Part shown: in pieces, positions 29,674-36,923 of the stretch | Layout: every line of letters begins with the position of its first letter | Position numbering within the stretch: position 1 is the first letter of the stretch | Assembly: GCA_021778125.1 (NCBI GenBank) | Contig: JAJYCT010000005.1 | Location: 1 to 39,530, forward strand | Direction of reading: 5' to 3' | Source of the DNA: Myxococcales bacterium | Lineage (GTDB): Bacteria > Myxococcota_A > Polyangia > Polyangiales > Polyangiaceae | Length of the DNA: 39,530 nt | Notes under the pieces: model-generated | Database searches by the model: none | What the model saw: the letters and a program-made list of their open reading frames with translations, nothing else | Told to the model about the DNA's origin: nothing | Position numbers and translations under genes: made by a program

Positions 29674-29817
29674 TCAGTGCGACTTCGCGATCATCCGGAC
29701 CATACGCAGGTTGATCCAGAGGAAGCGCCAGAGCTGGTAGAGGACGAACGTCCGGAAGAAGACCACCCAGCGCGTGGGCTTCATGGCGTGGCGCCACTGT
29801 TCGCTCGCGATACCCAT
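29674..29817 (-). CDS. 47-aa Arg/Trp-rich membrane peptide linked to SQR
   Basis: A small ORF, ATG 29817 to TGA 29674, beginning MGIASEQWRHAM and continuing through PTRWVVFFRTFVLYQLWRF. The start has a strong AGGAGG Shine-Dalgarno five bases upstream and lies 10 bases after the stop of the SQR-like gene, so it is the second gene of that operon. The centre (about residues 17-36) is a hydrophobic, aromatic-rich helix flanked by Arg/Lys, consistent with a single-span or surface-lying membrane peptide. I do not recognise the family. A role in anchoring the flavoprotein to the membrane or quinone pool is a guess from position and composition. Confidence 0.72.
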   Translation of the reverse strand: MGIASEQWRHAMKPTRWVVFFRTFVLYQLWRFLWINLRMVRMIAKSH

Positions 29818-29826
29818 CGGCTCCTC

Positions 29827-31284
29827 CTACTCGGGGATCAGCCACCAGCCCGGGTAGGCCTTGGCCTTGTACAGAAACAGGTGGTGGAGAATGTGCTTGA
29901 TCCAGTGCCCGGCCGCGCCCACCTCGCCGGTCGTGTGGCGCGTGCTGCGGCCAGCGCCGGGGTACCGCGCGTAGTCCGGCACGACCGGGTACATCGTCAT
30001 CGACACGGCCGAGCCGCTCCAGAAGCCGACGCCAGCCGACGCGACGCACGCCGCCCCCATCTTCGCCATCGAGGCCTCGTGCGTCGGCTGCTTGGCTCCG
30101 CGCTTGATCATGTCGGCGATGCTCAGGGCGACGGCGCGCCCCATGATCCCCGAGGGCATGCCGGTGCGCGGCGGGGCAGGCGCGACGGGGACGCCGTTCT
30201 CGGTCTTCCGGGGTCGCGACAGGGCGTGCGGCGGCGCGAACGCGATCCCCACCGCGAAGACGTTGGGAAAGAGCGGCGACTGGTAGGTCCTGGGCCAATC
30301 CTCGGGGGTCCACTCCTCGTAGGGCTTCGCCGTATAGTTCGCGTCGACCTTCATGAACGAGTTGGGCGCGAAGAGCTCGGAGGTGATTTCTTGGCCGTCC
30401 TGGTCGAACGCCTTCAGGCCGACGCCCGTGAAGGGCGGCAGCAGCATGGCGAAGTCGAAGGCCAGCGTTCGCTTCTGCCCGTCGAGCGTCTCGTAGGTCA
30501 CCTCGTTCGGGTCGACGCTGTGCACGTGGGCGCCGGTGATCCACTCGATCCCGCGCTCGACGAACATCGACTCGGCGAACACGCTGCTCGGCACGTCGTA
30601 GCCGCCGCGGCGGATCTGCAGCCCGTCGACGCCGAAGTCGCCGACCTCGGCCTCGTTGGTCAGAAACACGATGCGCGCCTGCTCGCGTACGCCCGCCCGC
30701 CGGAGCTCGAACTCGAGGTTGAAGGCGTACTCAAACGCCGCTCCCTCGCAGGTGCACAGGCCGTGGCCCATGCCGACGACGAACGTGAGTTTCGCTCCCT
30801 CCTTCATCCGTGCGATGGCCTCGTCGAGCGCGTGTGCGGTCTGCTCGGCGTGGTCGAACGTGCAGACCGAGAGGCTGTTGCCTTCGGGGCCGAGCCCCGG
30901 CGTCGCCCCGAAGTTCAGCTTCGGTCCCGTCGCGTTGACGAGGTAGTCGTAGGCGATCTCCTCGCGGGCGCCCTGGCTGTCCGGGGCCGTGGACTCCACG
31001 ACGACGTAGGGTTCAGGGGCCCCGGCGCGCCCGCTCGGGTGGATCTCCACCGCCCTCGCCTGCCGGAACGTGATCCCGGCCCGGGCGTAGACCGGGGCCA
31101 GCTCGAACGTCACCTGCTCCTTCTTCATCCGCCCCACGCCGACCCAGATGTTCGATGGGATCCAGTTCCACCGCCGGGCCGGAGACACGACGACGACCTC
31201 GTGCAGTCGCGCGAGCTTCTTGCGGAGGATCAGCGCCGCCGTGTGACCGGAGATCCCCGCGCCCAGCACTACGACACGCGCCAT
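29827..31284 (-). CDS. Sulfide:quinone oxidoreductase-like flavoprotein
   Basis: 485 aa FAD-dependent protein of the two-dinucleotide-fold family. N-terminal FAD motif VVVLGAGISGHTAA (4-17), the YDYLVNATGPKLNFG strand (112-125), a second nucleotide-fold motif VVGMGHGLCTCEGAAFEY (169-186), and a late VFAVGIAFAPPH (342-353) near the isoalloxazine and quinone. Cysteines that could form the SQR-type redox disulfide or persulfide are Cys141, Cys177, Cys179 and Cys413. The C-terminus has amphipathic/aromatic segments (HILHHLFLYKAKAYPGWW) suited to membrane contact. It would oxidise sulfide to polysulfide and reduce quinone. NDH-2 or a sulfite-linked relative cannot be excluded. Divergent from the CBS gene. 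Confidence 0.78.
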   Translation of the reverse strand: MARVVVLGAGISGHTAALILRKKLARLHEVVVVSPARRWNWIPSNIWVGVGRMKKEQVTFELAPVYARAGITFRQARAVEIHPSGRAGAPEPYVVVESTAPDSQGAREEIAYDYLVNATGPKLNFGATPGLGPEGNSLSVCTFDHAEQTAHALDEAIARMKEGAKLTFVVGMGHGLCTCEGAAFEYAFNLEFELRRAGVREQARIVFLTNEAEVGDFGVDGLQIRRGGYDVPSSVFAESMFVERGIEWITGAHVHSVDPNEVTYETLDGQKRTLAFDFAMLLPPFTGVGLKAFDQDGQEITSELFAPNSFMKVDANYTAKPYEEWTPEDWPRTYQSPLFPNVFAVGIAFAPPHALSRPRKTENGVPVAPAPPRTGMPSGIMGRAVALSIADMIKRGAKQPTHEASMAKMGAACVASAGVGFWSGSAVSMTMYPVVPDYARYPGAGRSTRHTTGEVGAAGHWIKHILHHLFLYKAKAYPGWWLIPE

Positions 31285-31433
31285 GTTCTACCTCCCCAGG
31301 TTCGAGCCACGGCGGCCCCGACGGGTTCGTCACCCCGAGAGCTCGGCCACGGAGAGCCCACCGCTTGCTCGGGCGAGGCGCGGGCCGGGGCGATTCCGGT
31401 CACGAAGTGCTGCGACGTCCATCCAACATCCGA

Positions 31434-32177
31434 ATGGCACGCTTCGTCTCCGAGGTCATGAACCGGGAACTCGTCTTCGCGCACGAGGGCTCCGACGCAA
31501 GGGCCGTCCGCGAGCTCGTCTTGGCCATGGGCATCACGGCCGTGCCCGTGCTCGACCGGGAGCGGCGGCCGGTCGGCGTGCTCTCGCTGCGCGACATGCT
31601 CGATCCCGCCCCGGACACGACGCGGATGACCCGACCGGCGGCGACGGTCCCGGAGGGGACGACGCTCGAGGACGCGGGCCAGGTCCTCGCGCGAGGTGAT
31701 TTTCATCATCTGGTCGTCGTCGACGCCGACGGTCACGCCGTGGGCATGCTCTCGACCCTCGACGTCCTGCGCGGCCTGCTGGGCGTACCCGCGCGCCATC
31801 CGGCGACCTTCCCTCACCTCGACCCCGCCCTCGGCGTGTCATGGACGGACGATGAAGTCCTCGCAGCCGATCGCCTGAGCAGCGCGCCGGAGGGGCCGGG
31901 CGTCATCGCCCTCGTCCGGGGAGGGCGGCACGTACGTGAAGTCCCGGTCTGGGTCGAGGCCGCGGAGCGGATCCACACGCGCCTCGAGGAGCTGCTCTCG
32001 ATCCCGCAGGGCGAGAGCCCCGCCCTGGCCGCGTTGCTTGCGCACCGCGACGTGCGCTACCGGGCTGCTGCCGTCCCCGACCGGGCCAAGCGCGCACGGA
32101 TCGTCGAGATGCTGCGCGAGCGCATCGGGCACCAGCCGCTCCCGCCGTCCGTCGACGGCGATCCGTCGCGGCGCTAG
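31434..32177 (+). CDS. Tandem CBS-domain protein with unusual C-terminal domain
   Basis: 247 aa from ATG 31434. Two CBS motifs span about residues 5-58 (VSEVMNRELVF ... GITAVPVLDRERRPVGVLSLRDML) and 64-116 (MTRPAATVPEGTTLEDAGQ ... HHLVVVDADGHAVGMLSTLDVLRGL). Together they would form a Bateman module binding adenine nucleotides. The remaining 110 residues (about 138-236) read GPGVIALVRGG, VREVPVWVEAAERIHTRLEELL, DVRYRAAAVPD, and resemble a GIY-YIG-type fold in spacing, with GIY changed to GVI and YIG to VWV, so it would be non-nucleolytic. That last reading is tentative. First gene of a plus-strand trio facing sqr. Confidence 0.82.
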   Translation: MARFVSEVMNRELVFAHEGSDARAVRELVLAMGITAVPVLDRERRPVGVLSLRDMLDPAPDTTRMTRPAATVPEGTTLEDAGQVLARGDFHHLVVVDADGHAVGMLSTLDVLRGLLGVPARHPATFPHLDPALGVSWTDDEVLAADRLSSAPEGPGVIALVRGGRHVREVPVWVEAAERIHTRLEELLSIPQGESPALAALLAHRDVRYRAAAVPDRAKRARIVEMLRERIGHQPLPPSVDGDPSRR

Positions 32178-32201
32178 AGGGTGGACGGAGAGCGCGTCCG
32201 G

Positions 32202-32678
32202 ATGCCGAACCCCTTCGATCCCGCCCCGGCTCTGACGGGCATGACCTCTACCCTCCCCCGCTTCCGCGAGGAGACCGATCGTCTCGCCACCGCCGGGCAG
32301 CCGGCGGCCCAGGACTTCCCGGTGTTGCGCACCCAGGGCTTCGATGTGGTCGTGAACATCTCGACCCCCACCGCGCGGAACTTCCTCGCCGACGAGGCGC
32401 GCATCGTGATCGACGCGGGGATGACGTACGTCCACGCGCCGGTCGACTGCACGCACCTCACGCCCGATCACTACGCCGTGGTTCGAGGCGTGCTCGGCGC
32501 GTTCCCCGGCAAGAAGGTGCTCCTTCACTGCGCGGGGAACGTCAAGGCGTCGGGCCTCGCCCACGTGTACCGCGTCAAGGAGCTCGGCGAGGCGGCCGGA
32601 CCGCTCCGTGACGCGCTCCGGCGCAACGACTGGCACGAGGCGAAGTGGCACGAGTACTTCGACGCCATGGGGGCGTGA
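32202..32678 (+). CDS. DUF442-like protein tyrosine phosphatase-family protein
   Basis: 158 aa from ATG 32202; GTG 32181 and ATG 32241 are alternatives. It resembles the small cysteine-phosphatase fold of DUF442/Blh-type proteins: RLATAGQPAAQDF at the N-terminus, GFDVVVNIS, GMTYVHAPVDCTHLTPDHY, and the P-loop VLLHCAGNVKASGLAHVY. The nucleophile Cys is present, but a Lys occupies the place usually held by the P-loop Arg. DUF442 proteins are commonly encoded with sulfide oxidation genes, which matches the facing SQR-like gene. Starts about 25 bases after the CBS gene. Confidence 0.72.
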   Translation: MPNPFDPAPALTGMTSTLPRFREETDRLATAGQPAAQDFPVLRTQGFDVVVNISTPTARNFLADEARIVIDAGMTYVHAPVDCTHLTPDHYAVVRGVLGAFPGKKVLLHCAGNVKASGLAHVYRVKELGEAAGPLRDALRRNDWHEAKWHEYFDAMGA

Positions 32679-32699
32679 GCCCCGTCGAGAGGAGACGCC

Positions 32700-32867
32700 A
32701 TGAAGCGCGAGATCACGATCCGGGAGTTCGTTCGCGACCTGCTAGCACGCATCGACGAGGCCAAGACCATCGACTGCTGCAAGGCCGAGCTCAAGACCTT
32801 CGCCCAGCTCGCCGAAAAGAAGATGCCCGACGAGAAGATCACCGTCGAGTGGCAGGACCGGCCCTGA
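32700..32867 (+). CDS. 55-aa Cys-Cys small protein
   Basis: A short ORF beginning MKREITIREFVRDLL and containing TIDCCKAELKTF (about residues 25-36). The Shine-Dalgarno GAGGAG lies five bases before the ATG, and the gene follows the phosphatase-like gene by 21 bases. It is a charged, mostly helical protein with adjacent cysteines that could take part in persulfide or metal chemistry. I recognise no family. Last gene of the plus-strand trio; a 10-bp hairpin follows its stop. Confidence 0.75.
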   Translation: MKREITIREFVRDLLARIDEAKTIDCCKAELKTFAQLAEKKMPDEKITVEWQDRP

Positions 32868-32875
32868 TCGGCCCC

Positions 32876-32912
32876 GCGAGGGACGACGGGGCGCCGGCGC
32901 GCCGTCCCTCGC
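32876..32912. terminator. 10-bp perfect stem between convergent genes
   Basis: GCGAGGGACG (32876-32885) and CGTCCCTCGC (32903-32912) pair perfectly around a 17-base GC-rich loop. The structure starts nine bases after the stop of the 55-aa gene and ends 12 bases before the stop of the GMC gene. Its position suggests a bidirectional terminator. There is no T-run on either side. Confidence 0.5.
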
Positions 32913-32924
32913 AGCGCCCCGGGC

Positions 32925-34514
32925 TCAGGCCGCCGCGGTGCGCCGGGCCGCCTCAGCAATTCGTGTTGCGGCGAGGCGGCTCATCCCCATGATCGAGTGC
33001 TGCGGGTTCACCCCCAGGTTGGTGGGGAATACGCTCGAGTCGACGACGTAGAGCCCGCGCGCCTCGTGCGCTTGGAAGTCCGGCCCCACGACGCTGCCCT
33101 CGGGCGTGGGCCCCATGCGTGCGGCGCCGAACAGGTGCGTCGTGATGAAGCTGAAGAGGCGCGAATCGGCCGGCGCCTCCTCGATGAGACGGACTTGGTC
33201 GATCGACGTGAGCACCGCCGGAAGCCCGAAGATGCCCGGCCACACCTCGCGCGCGCCCGCCTCGAACATCATGCGGGCCAGGATCGCGGTCCCATTGCGG
33301 GTGCGCTCGACATCGCGCGTCGTGAGGCTCAGCTTCACCCTGTCGCGCCCCCCCCAGCCCTGGCGCACCGTACCCTCGGCCTCGGAGCGCACGACCACGG
33401 CCCACACGGCGACGTTCGCGAACGTCCCCATGCGGCGCATCAGCTCGCCCCCGATACCGGGGATGCGCACGGCCGCGAGCTCGGGCGGCATGCCGATCGT
33501 CTCGAGCTTGATACGATCGCTCTTGCGCAGGTGGGTGCTCTCGGCTCCCTGCGTCGCGCCGAAGCTCATCGTCACGGGGTTGTCGAACACGCCCCCCACG
33601 CCGTAGCCCGGGTGACACGAGAAGTGCTCGCCCAGCGCGCGGCTGCGGAGGCCGCTGCGGCGCAGGACGTTGGGCGTCTGGATCGTGCTCGCGGCGACCA
33701 GCACGCCACGTCGCGCACGCAGGCGCACGGTGCGCCCCTTGCTCCGGGCGCCATCGCCCGTCGCGTGCGCCAGGACGCCCGTGGCCTTGCCGTGCTCGAT
33801 CGTCACGCGCTCGACGCGGCACGAGGCGAAGAGGCGCGCGCCGAGCGACAGCGCCCAGGGGACGTAGCTGACGTTCATGCCCTGCTTGGCCCCATTCGGG
33901 CACCCTGTCACGCAGCGGCCTGACCCGCGGCAGTTGCGCTCGTAGCGGTGCATCTTGCGCGCGGGCAGGCCGTCCTTCGCCGCCTCGTCAAGGAAGATCC
34001 GGTTATTCTCGCCCAGGACGTCGTCGGCGACCGCGTGCGCATTGAGCTCGCGCTCCAGGGCGTCGAAGTGCGGCTCGAGTGTCGAGGCCGAGACGTGCGC
34101 CCCCAGCCCGAAGTCCGCGTCCCACTGCCCGAGCACGTCCTCCGGCGTTCGGTGCGCGATCGCCGAGTTCATCACCGTACTGCCCCCGACGCAGCGGCCC
34201 TGGATGAGCGGGATGTAACTGTGGCCCTCTAGGACCTGCGTGCCGACGTCGCGGTACATTCGTCGGAAGGCCTCGTAGACGCGGTCGCCGAACTCGCGCG
34301 TCTTGACCCACGGGCCCTCCTCGAGCATCGCCACGGAGAAGCCCGCGCGCGCCAGCGTGTGGGCGGCCACGGCGCCGGCCGCGCCGGTGCCGACGACGAC
34401 GAAGTCGAACGCCTCGTCGATGTCGCGCGCGAGCTCCGCGCCGTCGACCACCGAGCCTTCGGGGAGCGCCTCGTCGGGAAATGCGTCGTGCGAATGATCG
34501 TGCTCGAAAGACAT
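32925..34514 (-). CDS. GMC-family FAD-dependent alcohol/sterol oxidoreductase
   Basis: 529 aa. FAD-binding GTGAAG at 42-47 in FVVVGTGAAGAVAAHTLARAG, then the Glu-containing strand SVAMLEEGPWV. CVGGSTVMNSAIAHR (about 108-122) is the GMC signature 1 region. A Cys-rich segment (NCRGSGRCVTGCPNGAKQGM) is typical of the long-chain alcohol oxidase and cholesterol-oxidase-like branch. The C-terminal active site holds HLFGAARMG and NPQHSIMGMSRLAA. It likely oxidises a hydrophobic alcohol to aldehyde or ketone. AGAGGAG lies seven bases upstream of the ATG and 12 bases separate it from the small membrane protein gene. Last gene of a regulator-membrane protein-oxidase operon. Confidence 0.9.
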   Translation of the reverse strand: MSFEHDHSHDAFPDEALPEGSVVDGAELARDIDEAFDFVVVGTGAAGAVAAHTLARAGFSVAMLEEGPWVKTREFGDRVYEAFRRMYRDVGTQVLEGHSYIPLIQGRCVGGSTVMNSAIAHRTPEDVLGQWDADFGLGAHVSASTLEPHFDALERELNAHAVADDVLGENNRIFLDEAAKDGLPARKMHRYERNCRGSGRCVTGCPNGAKQGMNVSYVPWALSLGARLFASCRVERVTIEHGKATGVLAHATGDGARSKGRTVRLRARRGVLVAASTIQTPNVLRRSGLRSRALGEHFSCHPGYGVGGVFDNPVTMSFGATQGAESTHLRKSDRIKLETIGMPPELAAVRIPGIGGELMRRMGTFANVAVWAVVVRSEAEGTVRQGWGGRDRVKLSLTTRDVERTRNGTAILARMMFEAGAREVWPGIFGLPAVLTSIDQVRLIEEAPADSRLFSFITTHLFGAARMGPTPEGSVVGPDFQAHEARGLYVVDSSVFPTNLGVNPQHSIMGMSRLAATRIAEAARRTAAA

Positions 34515-34526
34515 GGGTCGACTCCT

Positions 34527-34958
34527 CTAGGCGGCGCGGCCGCGTCCCAGACGCAGCGGGACCATGGTCCCGGCGTGGCTCGCGACGAGCATGCGCGCAC
34601 GCACGGCATCGTCCCCGGCGTAGAGCAGCGCCCCGATGGTCTTCAGGATGAGGACCAGGGAGCGGACGGCGTACGAGCGGCTCGCCACGAGCGTGGCGAC
34701 GAGGCGCTCGCGATCGGGCTGCGTCAGCCCGACGATCGTCGCGAAGCGGCCGAGCAGGAAGATCGGGGCCAAAGCCACGATCCACACCGCCACGCGCAGC
34801 CCGATGGCGGCCTGCGTGGGCACGGCGTGCAGGACCTGATCAAGGAACCCGCGCATGTCCATCGCGCGAATGTCGGTGAGGCCGACGTCGCTCGATCCCG
34901 GAAAGATGGCGCCCAGGGCCGCCTCGGCCCAGCGCGTCTCGAGGCTCGTGAGCTTCAT
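34527..34958 (-). CDS. Small membrane-associated partner of GMC oxidoreductase
   Basis: 143 aa from ATG 34958, chosen because AAGGAG lies about seven bases upstream and the ATG overlaps the stop of the regulator gene (ATGA). One clear hydrophobic segment ([21 protein letters not shown], about residues 50-70) is flanked by charged helices. The pattern [20 protein letters not shown] ... [25 protein letters not shown] resembles the N-terminal helical region found in some long-chain alcohol oxidases. Here that part may be a separate subunit that docks the GMC enzyme to the membrane. That is inference from resemblance and coupling. Confidence 0.78.
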   Translation of the reverse strand: MKLTSLETRWAEAALGAIFPGSSDVGLTDIRAMDMRGFLDQVLHAVPTQAAIGLRVAVWIVALAPIFLLGRFATIVGLTQPDRERLVATLVASRSYAVRSLVLILKTIGALLYAGDDAVRARMLVASHAGTMVPLRLGRGRAA

Positions 34959-35788
34959 GCGTTCTTCTCCTTGCCGGCACAAGCCGGCGCCGTGGTCTCA
35001 CTCTCGAGGGCGGCGGGGGGCGGATGGCGCCGCGTCCAGGCGGCGTCGAGCGACTCGAGTGCACGCCGCACGAGCGTCCGCGCCATCTCGACGTTGCGCG
35101 AGCGCAGGACCTCGACGAGCGGCGGATAAATGGACACCGACGTGGCGGTGTCGTCGTAGAGCACCGCCACGAGCGCCGGGTGCTCGTCGGGCCAGCGCGC
35201 GAACGTGTTGAGGAAGAGCTCCAGACCGATGCTCCGGGCCGCCTTGCAGACCGCGCGCATGAGCGCGAGGTCGGCGCGCGCGAAGGCCACGGGGTCGTCG
35301 ACGTGCTCCTGCAGGACCTGGACGCAGGTGGCGATGGCGTCGATGTCCTCGTCGGTGTGCCGCTCGGCCGCCAGGGCCACGGCCTCGACCGAGAGGATGC
35401 GGCGCAACTCGAGCGCGCTGCGGACGAGCTCGTGCCAGGCGGGATCGGCCAGCTTCAGGCCCTTGACCAGCGTACCGAGCATCTCCAGGCCCGCTCGCTC
35501 GCGCCACGATGCCACGACCGTTCCGGCGCCGTGACGCGTGTGGACGAGCCCCAGGGCCTCGAGCCGGGCCAAGGACGCCCGCAACGTAAGCCGGTTGACC
35601 CCCAGGGCCATCGACAGCTCGCGTTCGCTCGGCAGGCGCGTGCCGGGCCTCAGGCGCCCCGACAGGATCTCGTTGCGCAGGCGGTCGGCCACGGCGTCGA
35701 CCACGCTCTGACGAGCCACGGGGGCCAGGGCCGCCAGGGCCTGCAGGTCGCCGGAAACGCTAGAGGGGGGGCTCTGCTCGTCTGCCAT
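34955..35788 (-). CDS. FadR/GntR-family transcriptional regulator
   Basis: 277 aa from ATG 35788. The N-terminal winged helix (about 26-94) has the GntR signature [47 protein letters not shown] followed by the wing HGAGTVV. The C-terminal helical FCD/FadR-type effector domain (about 105-245) includes [15 protein letters not shown] and [15 protein letters not shown] longer in-frame ORF upstream (to 36082) would run antisense through the aldolase gene and was rejected. A TGGTTCAACCA palindrome sits 14 bases before the start, pointing to autoregulation. It is coupled to the small membrane protein and GMC genes, which it probably controls. Confidence 0.9.
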   Translation of the reverse strand: MADEQSPPSSVSGDLQALAALAPVARQSVVDAVADRLRNEILSGRLRPGTRLPSERELSMALGVNRLTLRASLARLEALGLVHTRHGAGTVVASWRERAGLEMLGTLVKGLKLADPAWHELVRSALELRRILSVEAVALAAERHTDEDIDAIATCVQVLQEHVDDPVAFARADLALMRAVCKAARSIGLELFLNTFARWPDEHPALVAVLYDDTATSVSIYPPLVEVLRSRNVEMARTLVRRALESLDAAWTRRHPPPAALESETTAPACAGKEKNA

Positions 35789-35801
35789 TGCAGTCCTCAA
35801 C

Positions 35802-35812
35802 TGGTTCAACCA
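35802..35812. promoter_or_regulatory. Palindromic FadR/GntR-type operator TGGT-N3-ACCA
   Basis: TGGTTCAACCA is a perfect inverted repeat with a 3-base centre, matching the TGGT-N3-ACCA pattern bound by many FadR-subfamily regulators. It lies 14 bases upstream of the regulator's own start, in the 109-base divergent gap with the threonine aldolase gene. It could serve both promoters. Confidence 0.6.
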
Positions 35813-35861
35813 CCTGACATGCAGCCGCTTCATGCGCAAGACATTTCGCAGCAAATCGACG

Positions 35862-35890
35862 TTCGCATGCGCCCACCGAGACGCTAATTT
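35862..35890 (+). promoter_or_regulatory. Weak candidate promoter of the aldolase gene
   Basis: TTCGCA (35862-35867) and TAATTT (35885-35890) lie 17 bases apart; TAATTT is one of very few AT-rich words in the gap. Initiation about seven bases later would coincide with ATG 35898, giving a leaderless message; no Shine-Dalgarno is seen. The -10 match is poor. Confidence 0.22.
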
Positions 35891-35897
35891 CGGCACG

Positions 35898-36923
35898 ATG
35901 ATCGACCTCCGCAGCGACACGGTCACCCGTCCGACGGCCGCGATGCGCGCGGCCATGGCTGCGGCCGAGGTGGGCGACGACGTCTTCGGCGACGATCCCA
36001 CCGTCCGCGCCCTCGAGGAGGAAGTGGCCCACATCACCGGCAAGGGAGCGGCGCTCTTCGTCTCCAGCGGCACGATGGGCAACCAGCTCGCCCTCGCGAC
36101 CCAGACGCGCCCCGGCGACGAGGTGATCGTCGGCGAGGGAGCGCACCCCGTCTTCTACGAGGGCGGCGCCGGCGCGGCCCTCAGCGGGGTGCAGTTCGCG
36201 ACGGCCGGCCGCGGTGGCTTCTTCACGGCCGACGAGGTCGACGCGGCGCTGCAGCCACGCGTCTACTGGGCGCCGCGCACCGCGCTCGTCGCCATCGAGA
36301 ACACGCACAACCGCGCGGGCGGCCGCGTCTGGTCGCTGGCGCAGGCGCACGCAGTGGCCGAGCGGGCGCGAGCGCTGGGACTCGCGACGCACATCGACGG
36401 GGCGCGTATCTGGAACGCGAGCGTCGCGAGCGGCGTCGACGTGGCGACGTGGTGCGCTCCGTTCGACACGGCGAGCGTGTGCTTCTCCAAGGGCCTCGGG
36501 GCGCCCGTTGGCAGCGCGTTCTGCGGGCCGCACCGGCTCGTCGACGAAGCACGGCGCCTGCGCAAGCGCTGGGGCGGCGCCATGCGGCAGGCCGGCATCC
36601 TCGCCGCGGGCGCGCTGCACGCGCTCGCCCACCACAGGGCGCGCCTCGCCGAGGACCATGCCAACGCGCGCGCACTGGCAGAGGCGCTCTCGCGCGCCCC
36701 GGGCGTGCGCGTGGACCTCGCCAGCGTCGAGACCAACCTCGTCAACATCGACCTCGACGTCCCGGCCGACGCCGTCGCCCGCCTGGCACGCGAGGCCGGG
36801 GTGCTCATCAACCCATCGGGGCCGCGGCGCCTGCGCGCCGTCACGCACCTGGACGTCTCGCGCGCCGATATCGACGCGGCGGAGGCCACCCTGGGCGAGG
36901 CGATCCGCAGAGCGGCGACGTGA
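35898..36923 (+). CDS. ltaE: Low-specificity L-threonine aldolase
   Basis: 341 aa from ATG 35898, giving the family's typical [13 protein letters not shown] opening; an ORF start at 35832 would prepend 22 unrelated residues. PLP fold-type I features: [11 protein letters not shown] (26-36), [11 protein letters not shown] (56-66), [10 protein letters not shown] (133-142), Asp168 in [11 protein letters not shown], and the Schiff-base Lys198 in [13 protein letters not shown]. It cleaves threonine or allo-threonine to glycine and acetaldehyde. The stop overlaps the GTG of the TPR lipoprotein gene (GTGA), so the two are co-translated. Confidence 0.94.
   Translation: MIDLRSDTVTRPTAAMRAAMAAAEVGDDVFGDDPTVRALEEEVAHITGKGAALFVSSGTMGNQLALATQTRPGDEVIVGEGAHPVFYEGGAGAALSGVQFATAGRGGFFTADEVDAALQPRVYWAPRTALVAIENTHNRAGGRVWSLAQAHAVAERARALGLATHIDGARIWNASVASGVDVATWCAPFDTASVCFSKGLGAPVGSAFCGPHRLVDEARRLRKRWGGAMRQAGILAAGALHALAHHRARLAEDHANARALAEALSRAPGVRVDLASVETNLVNIDLDVPADAVARLAREAGVLINPSGPRRLRAVTHLDVSRADIDAAEATLGEAIRRAAT

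Noticed and set aside
31285-31433. Sigma-54 promoter between sqr and the CBS gene
   Set aside because: No GG-N10-GC element with acceptable flanks was found on inspection of either strand.
33880-33960. Loss of an iron-sulfur Cys in the GMC enzyme (NCRGSGRC)
   Set aside because: From memory this CxGSGRCxxGC form is a common variant in the long-chain alcohol oxidase-like branch, so it is not treated as damage.
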